From: Marinomonas sp. MED121
GTDB taxonomy: Bacteria; Pseudomonadota; Gammaproteobacteria; Pseudomonadales; Marinomonadaceae
Direction: 5' to 3'
NCBI RefSeq assembly: GCF_000153025.1
Contig: NZ_CH672429.1
Coordinates: 375,822-439,821, forward strand
Length of the DNA stretch: 64,000 nucleotides
Shown here: piece after piece, positions 9,143-19,239 of the stretch
Position numbering within the stretch: position 1 is the first letter of the stretch
Layout of the letters: the number at the start of each line of letters is the position of its first letter
Made by a program: the position numbers and the translations under genes
The notes under the pieces: generated by a model
Database searches by the model: none
The model's input: the letters and a program-made list of their open reading frames with translations, nothing else
What the model was told of the DNA's origin: nothing

Positions 9143-9997
9143 TTACTTTAGCTTTGAGTCAATATCACTTGCATCATGACGCTCAGGGACTTGCTGAGAT
9201 TCTTCTCCCCACGTTTTATTAACCACTCTCCCTCTTTGCACCGCTGGCCTTGCTTTAATGTCATTCGCCCAACGTACTAAGTTTTGATAAGAGTCCGCTT
9301 CAAGAAACTCCGCCGCATTATAAACTTCATTTAAAACAAGGTTTCCGTACCAGGACCAAACAGCAATATCAGCAATGCTATATTCATCGCCACAAAGATA
9401 AGTATTATTTGCAAGTTGCTTATCAAGCACATCTAATTGGCGCTTAACTTCCATTGTGAAACGATCAACACAGTACTCAATTTTTACTGGTGCATAGGCA
9501 TAAAAATGGCCAAAGCCGCCACCAAGATAAGGCGCGCTTCCCATTTGCCAGAATAACCAGGATAGGCATTCAGTACGTTTGCCAAAGTCTTTAGGAATAA
9601 GCTGTCCAAATTTCTCAGCCAAATAAAGCAGAATCGCACCTGATTCAAATACCTTTTGTGGCACTTCAAGGCCATTATCAAGTAAGGCGGGGATTTTTGA
9701 GTTCGGGTTAATATCAACAAAACCAGAAGAGAACTGGTCACCCTCGCCAATTTTAATTAGATGCGCATCATATTCAGCATCTTTTACCCCAAGCACCAAT
9801 AACTCCTCTAGCATTATGGTCACTTTAATGCCATTTGGTGTTGCTAAAGAATACAGCTGCAAAGGGTGCTTACCAACAGGCAAGGTTTTCTCATGTGTTG
9901 CACCCGAAACAGGGCGATTTATGCTCGCCCAAGTACCACCACTTTCAGCTTCCCATTTCCAAACTTTAGGTGGCTCATACTCATTAACATCTTGCAT
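9143..9997 (-). CDS. yghU: Glutathione S-transferase-type disulfide-bond oxidoreductase YghU
   Basis: 284-residue cytoplasmic GST-fold protein, close in length to E. coli YghU (288). The N-terminal extension (VWKWE, ASINRPVSGATHEKTLPVGKHPLQLYSLATPNG) is the YghU hallmark. A thioredoxin-like domain with TPNGIKVTIMLEEL, the NPNSKIPAL loop and the ESGAILLYLAEKFG glutathione-binding stretch follows, then the helical C-terminal domain with YSIADIAVWSW. Family members reduce disulfides or peroxides using two bound glutathiones. Monocistronic, with its own terminator. Confidence 0.92.
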   Translation of the reverse strand: MQDVNEYEPPKVWKWEAESGGTWASINRPVSGATHEKTLPVGKHPLQLYSLATPNGIKVTIMLEELLVLGVKDAEYDAHLIKIGEGDQFSSGFVDINPNSKIPALLDNGLEVPQKVFESGAILLYLAEKFGQLIPKDFGKRTECLSWLFWQMGSAPYLGGGFGHFYAYAPVKIEYCVDRFTMEVKRQLDVLDKQLANNTYLCGDEYSIADIAVWSWYGNLVLNEVYNAAEFLEADSYQNLVRWANDIKARPAVQRGRVVNKTWGEESQQVPERHDASDIDSKLK

Positions 9998-10152
9998 AAC
10001 CTACTCCGTAAAATTGTTTCATTTCACTATAAAGAGATCAAATATCATAACAAGTCATTATGAATAAGCTTCAAGGAAGAAAAAAGCAAACTTCAAGGAA
10101 GCAGCAATAGACAGATCCCACTCACAACAAATAACACATCAAAGATACACAC

Positions 10153-10185
10153 AAAAAAATGGCCCTTTACTATAAAGAGCCATTT
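10153..10185 (-). terminator. Terminator of the chemoreceptor gene
   Basis: Stem AAATGGC-(C)-CTTTA / TAAAG-(A)-GCCATTT, followed on the minus strand by a T7 run. It begins about 23 bases beyond the stop of the chemoreceptor gene. Confidence 0.85.
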
Positions 10186-10207
10186 CTATTATCGAAACAA
10201 GGCACAG

Positions 10208-12091
10208 TTAAACTTTAAACTTATCTAATGCCTTTTCTTGCTGTTCAGTTAAATCAACCATCTCCTTACAAAGCCCCTCTTGATTAATCGCCATCTCAGA
10301 AACTGATTGACTAATATCTCGGATATTTTGCGTGTTTTGGTTAATCTCTTTGGTTGTCATACTTTGCTCTTCAGCAGCTGTCGCTATTTGAACATTCATA
10401 CCATTAATTGCTTCGATACTGTCGCGAATTTCATTTAATGACGTACTGGCTTGCAAAGCGACTTGTTGCGTTTGATCCGCATTTTCACGACTTTCAAGAA
10501 TAACTTTTTCAGCGTTTTTCACACCCACTTGAAGCTGTGAGATCATACCTTTAATTTGCTCTGTCGATTCTTGCGTCTTCGAAGCCAGAGTTCTTACCTC
10601 ATCTGCCACAACGGCAAACCCACGGCCCTGCTCACCCGCCCGAGCAGCCTCAATCGCAGCATTAAGCGCCAATAGGTTCGTTTGATCAGCAATATCTGTG
10701 ATCACGGTTAAGATAGATTCAATGTTATTACTATAATTAACCAATTCATTAATCGTGGTAACCACACTTCCCATCTGATTTGTGAGATGTGCGATAGAGC
10801 TTGATGTTTTATCCACTATTTCAACGCCACTTTTAGCAACACTATCCGCTTCACTGGCTTTTTGAGCAGCACTTTGAGCATTTCCTGCCACATCATGAGC
10901 CGTCGCCGACATCTCACTCATGGCCGTCGCTAACTGATCAAGCTCGGTTAATTGCAAGCTCAGTTCTTGCGCTGCTTTAGAAGAGGAATCTTCAGTTTTA
11001 TCAGTATTTAACCTTACCTGTGATGAGGTTGTTTTAACTTCTTTGATTAAATTCTGCAAATAACTTAAGAATTGGTTAAAGTCCTCAGACACCTTACCAA
11101 ACTCATCATTACTTAAAATATCAAGACGCTTAACCAAATCACCTTCACCAGAGTTAATCTCCTGTAACGACTCTCTTAAAGCCTTTAAAGGCTGAAGCAG
11201 TTTAGCAACAACATAATAAAGTACAGCAGAACATAAAAGCGCCGCTATGATGGTACTTATTAAAGCAATCCAACCAAATGCTTTCACATCAGCCATCACC
11301 TTATCTTCTTCTAGCACAACACCTATATACCAGTCCGTTCCATATAAATTAGACAATGGGCTAAACGTGGTAAATACATCTGTACCATCTAATAATTTGG
11401 TAGCACTTAAACTCACGCCAAAGTTAGATTCACCACCTTCAATCAAATCAGAAATATTTTGGCCATTAAACTCACCTTGAGGGTGACTAATAATATTGCC
11501 GTCTTTATTTAAAATAAATGCATAACCTGTGTGGTTAAAGTTAAGTGTATTGACTGCATCAGACACACTCTTCAGACTTAAATCACCGCCAAAAGCACCT
11601 TTAAATTCCCCTTTATCATAAAAGTTTGCTACTGCTGAGATAAGCAACTCACCCGAAACAGAATCGGCATAAGGCTCAGTCAAAATAGCTTGTTTGTGAG
11701 CTTTAGCGAGTGGATACCATGGGCGTTTACGTGCATCCCAATTGGCTGGATTCCAAGATGGGTCATTGGTAATACGCTTACCATCAGTAGCAAGGCCACC
11801 GAAAATAAGAATAAACTCTTTTTTGTACAGAGGGAGATTAAAAGTACTTTGAATATTTTCTTGATTAAATTCTGCTTCTATATTCTGAGCAGCAATATCA
11901 ATTAAGGCTAATTTGCTGTTTAGCCAATTATTAACTTGAACAGCCAAAGCCTTGCTTGTTTCTTGTGTACTAATTGTCGTTTTTTCGAATAGAGCAGATT
12001 TTAAATTTGCATACTGCATCCATGAGTATATTGAAAATACCATTACCACAACAAAGGATGCACACAAAGCGACCTTATGAGAGACCTTCAT
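10208..12091 (-). CDS. Methyl-accepting chemotaxis protein with dCache-type sensor
   Basis: 627-residue transducer. A first membrane helix (about residues 8-27) leads to a periplasmic region of roughly 240 residues with a double-Cache look ([60 protein letters not shown]). A second helix lies near 275-298, followed by HAMP and a long signalling coiled coil. The signalling tip is canonical: [20 protein letters not shown] then [18 protein letters not shown]. dCache sensors commonly bind amino acids or small carboxylates; this ligand is not predictable. No CheB/CheR-binding pentapeptide is seen at the C-terminus. Single-gene unit. Confidence 0.93.
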   Translation of the reverse strand: MKVSHKVALCASFVVVMVFSIYSWMQYANLKSALFEKTTISTQETSKALAVQVNNWLNSKLALIDIAAQNIEAEFNQENIQSTFNLPLYKKEFILIFGGLATDGKRITNDPSWNPANWDARKRPWYPLAKAHKQAILTEPYADSVSGELLISAVANFYDKGEFKGAFGGDLSLKSVSDAVNTLNFNHTGYAFILNKDGNIISHPQGEFNGQNISDLIEGGESNFGVSLSATKLLDGTDVFTTFSPLSNLYGTDWYIGVVLEEDKVMADVKAFGWIALISTIIAALLCSAVLYYVVAKLLQPLKALRESLQEINSGEGDLVKRLDILSNDEFGKVSEDFNQFLSYLQNLIKEVKTTSSQVRLNTDKTEDSSSKAAQELSLQLTELDQLATAMSEMSATAHDVAGNAQSAAQKASEADSVAKSGVEIVDKTSSSIAHLTNQMGSVVTTINELVNYSNNIESILTVITDIADQTNLLALNAAIEAARAGEQGRGFAVVADEVRTLASKTQESTEQIKGMISQLQVGVKNAEKVILESRENADQTQQVALQASTSLNEIRDSIEAINGMNVQIATAAEEQSMTTKEINQNTQNIRDISQSVSEMAINQEGLCKEMVDLTEQQEKALDKFKV

Positions 12092-12250
12092 ACATTCACC
12101 AATAAATTAAATAAGGATTAAAAATTTAATAAGGATTCAACAACTAATTAAGAGTGGAACATTAATTGGTATTTAGCCATTTCAAACAAACAGTTAGTTG
12201 AATTTTTCTTAATACAAATAATAACAGGTGAACAACATCAGACAATGCTT

Positions 12251-12280
12251 ATATAAAAATAACATCAGCTATTTTTATAT
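12251..12280 (-). terminator. AT-only terminator-like hairpin after ubiX
   Basis: Perfect dyad ATATAAAAATA / TATTTTTATAT with an 8-base loop, 13 bases past the ubiX stop. The stem has no G/C, so termination is weakly supported. Confidence 0.4.
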
Positions 12281-12292
12281 TTCTTAATAAAA

Positions 12293-12901
12293 CTAAGACT
12301 CCCCCCACCTATCAATTAACCCTTGTTCAACATCAAGATGATCCAATATGCGGGCAACAATAAAATCAACCATATCATCGAGTGTTTCTGGATTATGATA
12401 AAAGCCAGGTGACGCAGGCAGAATGATGGCCCCCATACGCGTCAGCTTTAACATATGCTCAAGGTGAATTTCCGAATAAGGCGTTTCTCTTGGCACTAAA
12501 ATAAGCTTACGACGCTCCTTTAATGCAACATCAGCCGCTCTTTCAATCAAATTATTACTAGCACCGGTTGCTATAGCAGAAAGACAACCTGTCGAACAAG
12601 GCACAACAACCATAGAGGAAGGAGCAGATGAACCAGAAGCGACTGGTGAAAACCACTGCTCTTTATTAAAGACTTTTATTTGCTCATCTTTTGCCGAAAA
12701 AATATCAGTTAAATGAGCTTGCTGAGCGGCAGCTTGTCCAGGCAACTTAAACTCAGTTTCTGTCGCCATCACAATTTGTGCAGCCTTAGACACCATAACA
12801 AACACCTGAACATTGGCCTTTACCAACAGTTCAATCAAGCGTAATGCATAGGGCATTCCTGATGCACCGGTTAGTGCAATCGAAACTCTTTTATCAAACA
12901 T
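12293..12901 (-). CDS. ubiX: Flavin prenyltransferase UbiX
   Basis: 202 residues, the usual length. It makes prenylated FMN, the cofactor of the UbiD decarboxylase used in ubiquinone synthesis. Seen motifs are VSIALTGASGMPYALRLIELL at the N-terminus, the MVVVPCSTGCLSAIATG segment, ASNNLIERAADVALKERRKLILVPRETP and the C-terminal MGAIILPASPGFYHNP, all typical of the homododecameric flavoprotein family. An AAGG site precedes the ATG. It lies just downstream of rpsA in the same direction, but the rpsA terminator separates them. ubiD is not in the window. Confidence 0.95.
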   Translation of the reverse strand: MFDKRVSIALTGASGMPYALRLIELLVKANVQVFVMVSKAAQIVMATETEFKLPGQAAAQQAHLTDIFSAKDEQIKVFNKEQWFSPVASGSSAPSSMVVVPCSTGCLSAIATGASNNLIERAADVALKERRKLILVPRETPYSEIHLEHMLKLTRMGAIILPASPGFYHNPETLDDMVDFIVARILDHLDVEQGLIDRWGES

Positions 12902-12985
12902 TTAAATACCTTGAGTAGCTTTAATTTATAAGTAGCGAAAGACAAGTTATAAACATATTTTTAACTCTTTACCCTATACCCACAG

Positions 12986-12994
12986 TTATCCACA
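12986..12994 (+). promoter_or_regulatory. Perfect DnaA box between rpsA and ubiX
   Basis: TTATCCACA matches the consensus DnaA box. It sits in a local direct repeat (CCCACAGTT then TCCACAGTT), 85 bases upstream of the ubiX start and 60 bases past the rpsA terminator. A single box could be chance or a DnaA-responsive site for ubiX. Confidence 0.45.
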
Positions 12995-13052
12995 GTTTCT
13001 GTGCATACTTTTATTGTCAACGACTTAGGCCTAGTTTATAAGAATTTAAATA

Positions 13053-13083
13053 AAAAAAATGCGAGCAAAGCCCGCATTTTTTT
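13053..13083 (-). terminator. Terminator of rpsA
   Basis: AAAAAAATGCG / CGCATTTTTTT stem with short internal G-C pairs, 20 bases after the rpsA stop and followed by a T-run on the minus strand. Confidence 0.9.
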
Positions 13084-13102
13084 AACACAAGAAAACTAAA
13101 TC

Positions 13103-14788
13103 TTAGTTTTGGTTTTCTAGCTGAGCCTTGATCAAATCACCGATAGTGGTAGGACCATTTGCTTCAACTTGTGCTGCTTTCTCTGAATGAGATTTCATTG
13201 CTGCTTTCTCTTCAGAAGCATCTTTCTGCTTGATAGAAAGAGCAATAGTGCGAGCTTTACGATCAACATTGATCACAGCAGCTTCAACAGAATCACCTTC
13301 TTTCAATACAGAAGTTGCATCTTCAACACGGTCACGGCTTAGTTCAGAAACTTTAAGTGTTGCTTCAACACCTTCAGCTAGAACAACTACTGCACCTTTA
13401 GCATCAACTTCTTTAACAGTACCAGTTACGATAGCGCCTTTGTCGTTTTCAGCTGCGAAACCAACAAATGGGTCTTCTTCAAGTTGTTTAACACCCAAAG
13501 AGATACGCTCACGTTCAGCATCGATAGACAATACAACAGTTTCAAGGTTATCACCTTTCTTGTATTGACGAACGGCTTCTTCACCAGTCTCATCCCAAGA
13601 TAGATCAGATAGGTGTACAAGACCGTCGATACCGCCTTCAAGACCGATGAATACACCGAAGTCAGTGATAGACTTGATGCCACCAGAGATCTTGTCGCCT
13701 TTGTTGTAAGAAGTAGCGAACTCTTCCCATGGATTAGGAGTACACTGTTTAACACCTAGAGAAATACGACGACGCTCTTCGTCGATGTCTAGGATCATAA
13801 CTTCTACTTCGTCACCAATTTGAACAACTTTTGATGGGTGGATATTCTTGTTTGTCCAATCCATTTCAGATACGTGAACAAGACCTTCAACACCTTCTTC
13901 AAGTTCTGCAAAGCAACCGTAGTCAGTCAGGTTAGTAACTTTAGCTGTTACTTTAGTACCTTCTGGGTAACGGGCTTTGATTGCTACCCATGGATCTTCA
14001 CCCAATTGCTTAAGACCTAGAGATACGCGGTTACGCTCACGGTCGAACTTAAGAACTTTAACGTCGATTTCATCACCAACAGCAATGATTTCGCTTGGGT
14101 GCTTAATGCGTTTCCAAGCCATGTCAGTGATGTGTAGAAGACCGTCAACACCACCAAGATCAACGAATGCACCGTAGTCAGTAAGGTTCTTAACGATACC
14201 TTTAACTTCTTGACCTTCTTCAAGAGAAGCAAGCAATGTTTCGCGTTCAGCGCTGTTTGTCGCTTCCATAACGGCACGACGAGAAACAACAACGTTGTTA
14301 CGTTTTTGATCAAGTTTGATAAGTTTAAACTCTAGATCAACACCTTCTAGGTGAGAAGTGTCACGGATCGGACGAACGTCAACCAAGGAACCAGGTAGGA
14401 AAGCACGGATATTAGCGATGTCAACGGTGAAACCACCTTTAACTTTACCGTTAATAACACCAACAACGATTTCGCTGTCTTCGTATGCTTTCTCAAGAAC
14501 TTCCCAAGTCTCAGCACGTTTCGCTTTCTCACGAGAAAGCTTAGTTTCACCGAAACCATCTTCTACTGCGTCTAGAGCAACTTTAACTTCGTCGCCGATA
14601 TTAAGAGTGAATTCACCGCTTTCAGATAGGAACTGAGCGCGTGGAATAACACCTTCAGATTTAAGACCTGCATGAACAGTTACCCATTCATTGTCGATAT
14701 CAACAATAATACCGGTAACAATTGAGCCTGGCGCCATTTCGACGGTTAACAAGCTTTCTTCAAACAGTTCAGCGAAGCTTTGAGTCAT
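13103..14788 (-). CDS. rpsA: 30S ribosomal protein S1
   Basis: 561 residues from the ATG at 14788 ([13 protein letters not shown]), preceded by an AGGA site. An in-frame ATG further upstream adds 11 residues but lacks support. Six S1 RNA-binding repeats are visible, each with the GxVxGxVxxIxxxGxFVxL pattern, for example [40 protein letters not shown] and [21 protein letters not shown]1 helps the ribosome bind and unfold mRNA leaders. It follows cmk with its own promoter candidate in the gap. ihfB, which usually follows in pseudomonads, is absent. The regular codon pattern produces several long spurious antisense frames. Confidence 0.98.
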   Translation of the reverse strand: MTQSFAELFEESLLTVEMAPGSIVTGIIVDIDNEWVTVHAGLKSEGVIPRAQFLSESGEFTLNIGDEVKVALDAVEDGFGETKLSREKAKRAETWEVLEKAYEDSEIVVGVINGKVKGGFTVDIANIRAFLPGSLVDVRPIRDTSHLEGVDLEFKLIKLDQKRNNVVVSRRAVMEATNSAERETLLASLEEGQEVKGIVKNLTDYGAFVDLGGVDGLLHITDMAWKRIKHPSEIIAVGDEIDVKVLKFDRERNRVSLGLKQLGEDPWVAIKARYPEGTKVTAKVTNLTDYGCFAELEEGVEGLVHVSEMDWTNKNIHPSKVVQIGDEVEVMILDIDEERRRISLGVKQCTPNPWEEFATSYNKGDKISGGIKSITDFGVFIGLEGGIDGLVHLSDLSWDETGEEAVRQYKKGDNLETVVLSIDAERERISLGVKQLEEDPFVGFAAENDKGAIVTGTVKEVDAKGAVVVLAEGVEATLKVSELSRDRVEDATSVLKEGDSVEAAVINVDRKARTIALSIKQKDASEEKAAMKSHSEKAAQVEANGPTTIGDLIKAQLENQN

Positions 14789-14921
14789 TGTATTTCCTAT
14801 TAAGTAAGTATGGAAAACCATACTGTAACCGCATTGCCAGCAAACACGGGTCAGTTTTTAAAAAGTGCGAGATAGACTCTGCTGGCGCCTATCTCAAGGA
14901 TAAATTTTCACTAACGCTTTA

Positions 14922-14950
14922 AAGTATAATTCAAGGCGTTATTTACGCCA
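14922..14950 (-). promoter_or_regulatory. Candidate sigma-70 promoter for rpsA
   Basis: On the minus strand TTGGCG (-35) is separated by 17 bases from TATACT (-10), immediately after the cmk stop. The -35 box lies inside a small GGCG/CGCC hairpin. It would give a leader of about 125 nt for rpsA, room for S1 autoregulation as known in E. coli. Confidence 0.5.
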
Positions 14951-14959
14951 AAAAACAGA

Positions 14960-15643
14960 TCAGTTAATTCCCTTCTTTGCTACTTCAGCAAGAATAGAAT
15001 CAACGACCTGTTCAATAGACTGATCTGTACTGTCAACAACCAAGGCACCGACGGCCGGTACTAGAGGGGCAACGGGGCGATTTGCATCACGCTCGTCTCT
15101 TTCTTGAATGGTGCTCACTAATTCTTCAATATTAACACTCTCACCCTTAGCTTTCAATTGAAGGAAGCGACGGTTTGCACGTTCTTCAGCACTTGCTGTT
15201 AAAAAAACCTTTACTGGTGCTTCAGGGAAAACAATTGTTCCCATATCGCGACCATCGGCAACCAAACCAGGCTCATGGGCAAAAGCATGTTGGCGTAGCA
15301 ATAAACCTTCACGTACTTCAGGAATTGCAGCTAATTTAGAGGCGTTGTTACCGATAACTTCGGTACGAATCGCTTGTGTCACATTCTCACCTTCTAGCAC
15401 GATTTCAGTTTCGCCATTTTCTCCATGACGGAACTGAACATCTAAATGCTCAGCAAGAACTTTTAATGTGTCAGCATCGTCCATCGCCATCCCATGGTGG
15501 GTAGCAGCAAGTGCTAAAAGGCGATACAACGCACCACTATCCAATAGATTCCAGCCAAGTTTATCAGCAATAATCTGACTTACTGTGCCCTTACCAGCGC
15601 CACTCGGACCATCTATTGTGATGATAGGTGCCTGATTGATCAT
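14960..15643 (-). CDS. cmk: Cytidylate kinase
   Basis: 227 residues starting [20 protein letters not shown], with a GAGGAAAG ribosome site. The open frame continues 25 codons upstream into the tyrA/aroA gene, but that extension has no support. The enzyme phosphorylates CMP and dCMP with ATP in the cytoplasm. The P-loop is GPSGAGKG at about residues 12-19, [12 protein letters not shown] is the family motif, and [13 protein letters not shown] carries the conserved Asp-Gly-Arg-Asp. It starts 17 bases after tyrA/aroA, as in the pseudomonad operon. Confidence 0.96.
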   Translation of the reverse strand: MINQAPIITIDGPSGAGKGTVSQIIADKLGWNLLDSGALYRLLALAATHHGMAMDDADTLKVLAEHLDVQFRHGENGETEIVLEGENVTQAIRTEVIGNNASKLAAIPEVREGLLLRQHAFAHEPGLVADGRDMGTIVFPEAPVKVFLTASAEERANRRFLQLKAKGESVNIEELVSTIQERDERDANRPVAPLVPAVGALVVDSTDQSIEQVVDSILAEVAKKGIN

Positions 15644-15659
15644 ATTCTTTCCTCTCTTG

Positions 15660-17957
15660 TTATTGAGCGATTTGGCAATGAAAGCCAAGGGGCTCAACAA
15701 TAGTTTCAAACTCTTCAAATTCTTCTAATAACTTGTGGCAATCATTGACTGTCACCGGACTGCGACTGCGCATACCTAATGCCAGCATAGCGAGCGCAAG
15801 ATGATAGTCGCCCGCACTGTCCAATTCCCCACCACAAGGAATACAGCCTTCAATTTCTAAAACACCTGCCTGTAAACGGCAAGGAACACCAATAATCACC
15901 AGCGCATCGACAAAAGTCGTTATTCTGTCTTCCCAGTGATACGGCAAACGTTGTAAACCTTCAAACCGACTTGTGCCTTTAGCGTAAACCGCCGCCACAC
16001 AAAGCAGTAACAATTCATTGCGCACAGATAAAACATCTTCCTCGCTAACCTTAAAACCCGAAAATTCCGTAAAACCGACTTTAATGCTCGCCTTATCCAT
16101 CGGACGCACCACAGATAAAGGCTCACTCAAATTATGGGAGCTCTCAATTTTAGCGCCACCTTGTATCAAGAGGTTTAAGAAATGTGTATTTATCTGAGAT
16201 AAAGCCAAATTACCCACTTCAAGACGAGAACCCGGTGATAGACTCGCCAACAATATCAACCATGCTGCTTTATCCATATCAGCCGGCATGTCTAATTGAG
16301 CGGCACGCGGTTTTTGTGCTTGCGCCAATGCAATACTGCTTGATGCCTTAACACAAGACTTTGATGTTATCTGACAAGAAAACAAAGCCAGCAAGCCTTC
16401 AACGCCATCGCTTTCAATCGCATCCAATAAATTTAATTCTGTATCTTTTTGGCTCATAACACCTGCCATTAAAGCGGCAAGTTTCAACTGCCTTGAATGA
16501 CCTTTTACATCAACTTTAAACTGGTTAATCAATTGATTATCAGTTGCGATTGCAAACGGTAAACATCCAGACTCAGAAGTAGTGACACTAGCTCCCATGG
16601 ATTTAACGATATCAAGCAAATCTACAAACGGCTGCGCACTTAAAGCGTCATCCGCAATAAAGGTAACGGCAAATTTTTGAGCCGCTAGCACGGGCAACAA
16701 TACATGCAAGCTTAACGCTGAATCATGCACATTAATCGGGGCAATCGGTGCTTTTAACCCGTTTAGTCCGACCCCATGAATTCGTAACCTTTGCCCACCA
16801 AAGTCTTCAACCACCACGCCCATATCACGCAAGGCCTGCAATGTTACTTTAACCCCCTGCCCCATATCCAAATTACTGAGATCACTGACACCCTCACAAA
16901 GGGCCGCTATTGTAATCGCAATATGTGACAAAAACTTGTCACCTCTTAAATTAATTTCGCCTTTTATAAGCGAAGCGGGCAGTACCTTAATGGATATAGG
17001 CTTAACAGTCGAAGCAGATGTGGCTGAACGCGCTTCTAATAAACGTAAAAAATGATCTCGCGCAGACTTTGCCCGAGTAAAAACACCAAACATAGCTGGA
17101 CCATCGCCCACTTCAATAGAGTGTCGAAGTTGCTGTAGGTGATCCGTAAAAGAGTCCAACGACTCGAGGGTGGCATCTTTATTTGCTAAAAACACATCAC
17201 GCCACATAATAGGGTCACTCGATGCAATACGCGTAAAGTCTCTAAACCCACCTGCAGCAAACCTAAACACATCCTGACTACGCTCACTATTAGCCAGAGC
17301 ATCCACCAAGGTATAAGCCAATAAATGAGGTAAATGACTTGAACCTGCTAACACATGATCATGGTGAACAACGTCCATACTCACCACATCAGCACCAATC
17401 GCCGTCCACATTCTATGTAAACGATCAACCAATATCGCATCACTGTTTGGCAAGGGTGTGACTATGACTTTATGGTTTTCAAATAGATTTGGGTTGGCCG
17501 CTAATACACCACTTTTTTCCGCTCCCGCAATAGGATGGCCTGGGATAAAATTAGCAGGGACTTGACCAAACACCTTTCTTGCAGCCTCGACCACACTTTG
17601 CTTAGTGGAACCCACATCAGTCACTAATGTTGTTGCAGACAAATGTGGCTTAATTTGCTCAAGCACGGCCTCCATCGCTCTAACAGGCGTGGCCAAAATA
17701 ATGATGTCCATTTTCGCAATAAATTCAGCATTTAACTCAGCTTCAACATCTATTACATGGGTTGCAATCCCTAAGGTCAATTCATCATGGCGTCGATCAG
17801 AACCAAAAAGATAAGCAAGACTTCGCTCTTTCAGCGCTTTAGCAACTGAACCACCTATCATTCCTAGACCGACAATTAAAACATTACCAAAATGTTCACC
17901 CGTTTTTTCAAACTGGCTTGATTGCAACTCAGACAAAGACAACACCCTATACAACAA
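15660..17957 (-). CDS. tyrA: Prephenate dehydrogenase fused to a degenerate EPSP-synthase domain
   Basis: 765-residue two-domain protein. Residues 1-~310 are a TyrA dehydrogenase (tyrosine pathway): nucleotide-binding GLGMIGGS near 31-38 and [10 protein letters not shown] with catalytic-type His141. Residues ~320-765 align along their whole length with EPSP synthase (AroA), as in the bifunctional pseudomonad protein, but the active site is eroded. PGDKSxSHR reads RGDKFLSHI (338-346). The NSGT motif is HDSA (411-414). The GDxSLxxRP arginine is Gln442. The GDHR arginine is His719. NPTRTG and the terminal KSFPGF motif are gone. The first half should be active; the second is probably non-catalytic. 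hisC is missing between pheA and this gene. Confidence 0.9.
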   Translation of the reverse strand: MLYRVLSLSELQSSQFEKTGEHFGNVLIVGLGMIGGSVAKALKERSLAYLFGSDRRHDELTLGIATHVIDVEAELNAEFIAKMDIIILATPVRAMEAVLEQIKPHLSATTLVTDVGSTKQSVVEAARKVFGQVPANFIPGHPIAGAEKSGVLAANPNLFENHKVIVTPLPNSDAILVDRLHRMWTAIGADVVSMDVVHHDHVLAGSSHLPHLLAYTLVDALANSERSQDVFRFAAGGFRDFTRIASSDPIMWRDVFLANKDATLESLDSFTDHLQQLRHSIEVGDGPAMFGVFTRAKSARDHFLRLLEARSATSASTVKPISIKVLPASLIKGEINLRGDKFLSHIAITIAALCEGVSDLSNLDMGQGVKVTLQALRDMGVVVEDFGGQRLRIHGVGLNGLKAPIAPINVHDSALSLHVLLPVLAAQKFAVTFIADDALSAQPFVDLLDIVKSMGASVTTSESGCLPFAIATDNQLINQFKVDVKGHSRQLKLAALMAGVMSQKDTELNLLDAIESDGVEGLLALFSCQITSKSCVKASSSIALAQAQKPRAAQLDMPADMDKAAWLILLASLSPGSRLEVGNLALSQINTHFLNLLIQGGAKIESSHNLSEPLSVVRPMDKASIKVGFTEFSGFKVSEEDVLSVRNELLLLCVAAVYAKGTSRFEGLQRLPYHWEDRITTFVDALVIIGVPCRLQAGVLEIEGCIPCGGELDSAGDYHLALAMLALGMRSRSPVTVNDCHKLLEEFEEFETIVEPLGFHCQIAQ

Positions 17958-17997
17958 ATTAGGTTAACTACTTCTTTCAAGTAGCCTTTAACAAATA

Positions 17998-19119
17998 CTA
18001 AAGAACGGCAATGGGATAGGATCCCAACACTTTCACTTCCGAGGCTTGACGCTCTAAATCTTTAATCACAGCCAAGGAATTAGCCTCATCAGCATGCCCT
18101 TCAAAATCAATGTAGAAAATATAACCCCAACGACTCATCAAAGAAGGTCGTGTTTCTAATCGCGTCATACTCACCTGATGTTTTTGAAAAGGTTCCAATA
18201 ATCGGTAAAGTGCACCAGGTTCGTTTTTGGCACTGATTAACAAGGAGGTCTTATCTTTACCACTTGGCAACACATCTTGATGACCTATCATCAAAAATCG
18301 TGTCGTATTATCAGGATGATCTTCAATATTAGAAGAAAGCTTGGTTAAAGAATAAAGCTCACTTGCGATATCACCAGCAATTGCCGCAATCGCAGTGCCA
18401 TTTTGAGCAGCATCCGCCACCATTTTAGCCGCCTCAGCATTAGAATTAACCGCAATACGCTCTGCATGAGGCCAATATCTATCTAACCAAGCACGACATT
18501 GAGCCAATGACTGCTGGTGCGAATAAATATGCGTAATTTGCTCAGCATCAACGTTTGGTGCCACTAATAAGTGGTGGTGAATTCTTAGCTCAACTTCGCC
18601 ACATATCTTCAGCGCAGAATCTCTAAAACTATCTAACGTATGATTCACTACCCCTTCCGTCGAATTCTCTACAGGTACCACACCATAGTTAGCAGCACCG
18701 GACTCAACTTCACGAAATACCTCGTCAATCGCCGCCATAGGCGCACTGATAATTGAGCGACCAAAGTGCTTTATCGCAGCCTGTTGAGTAAAGGTCCCTT
18801 CTGGCCCCAAAAAGGCAATGCGCATTGGTTTTTCAAGCGCAAGACACGAAGACATGACTTGACGAAAAATTTTCGCCATCTCTTCATTGCCCAAAGGACC
18901 TTGATTACGTTCCATCACGCGACGCAATACTTGCGCTTCACGTTCAGGGCGATAGAAAACAACCGCATCATCACCCTGCTCAGATAGCTTCACTTCAGCA
19001 ACTTTTTGTGCGCATTGGGCGCGCTCATTAATAAGCACTTGAATTTCAGAATCAATTGCATCAATTCGATCCCTTAATAAAGGCAAGGTATCAGGAATAT
19101 TCGTTTTATTTTTTGGCAC
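17998..19119 (-). CDS. pheA: Bifunctional chorismate mutase/prephenate dehydratase (P-protein)
   Basis: Converts chorismate to prephenate and then phenylpyruvate. An AroQ-type mutase domain comes first (LLRDRIDAIDSEIQVLINERAQCAQKVAEVK), then the dehydratase domain (RIAFLGPEGTFTQQAA, VPVENSTEGVV, NTTRFLMIG) and a C-terminal ACT domain (KTSLLISAKNEPGALYRLLEPF, TRLETRPS) that senses phenylalanine. The start is uncertain: the frame is open to a GTG at 19188, but the mutase domain begins just after the GTG at 19119, giving 373 residues, near the family norm. It is 40 bases upstream of the tyrA/aroA fusion. Confidence 0.93.
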   Translation of the reverse strand: MPKNKTNIPDTLPLLRDRIDAIDSEIQVLINERAQCAQKVAEVKLSEQGDDAVVFYRPEREAQVLRRVMERNQGPLGNEEMAKIFRQVMSSCLALEKPMRIAFLGPEGTFTQQAAIKHFGRSIISAPMAAIDEVFREVESGAANYGVVPVENSTEGVVNHTLDSFRDSALKICGEVELRIHHHLLVAPNVDAEQITHIYSHQQSLAQCRAWLDRYWPHAERIAVNSNAEAAKMVADAAQNGTAIAAIAGDIASELYSLTKLSSNIEDHPDNTTRFLMIGHQDVLPSGKDKTSLLISAKNEPGALYRLLEPFQKHQVSMTRLETRPSLMSRWGYIFYIDFEGHADEANSLAVIKDLERQASEVKVLGSYPIAVL

Positions 19120-19239
19120 GTTTACTAGCAACCTTTTCGTTATAATCGAGCTCTTACGACTCGTTAAATGCCTGTTGGCATTATTCACTTAAATTTCGTT
19201 TTCGCTTATTTGCCCACACGCAAAATAAGAGATAATAAT

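Noticed and set aside
13230..14636. Several long antisense frames inside rpsA
   Set aside because: They mirror the regular codon bias of the S1 repeats; no ribosome sites or recognisable proteins.
15644..15718. Longer cmk start overlapping tyrA/aroA
   Set aside because: The downstream ATG has the strong GAGGAAAG site and matches homologues; the extension is read-through of the upstream gene region.
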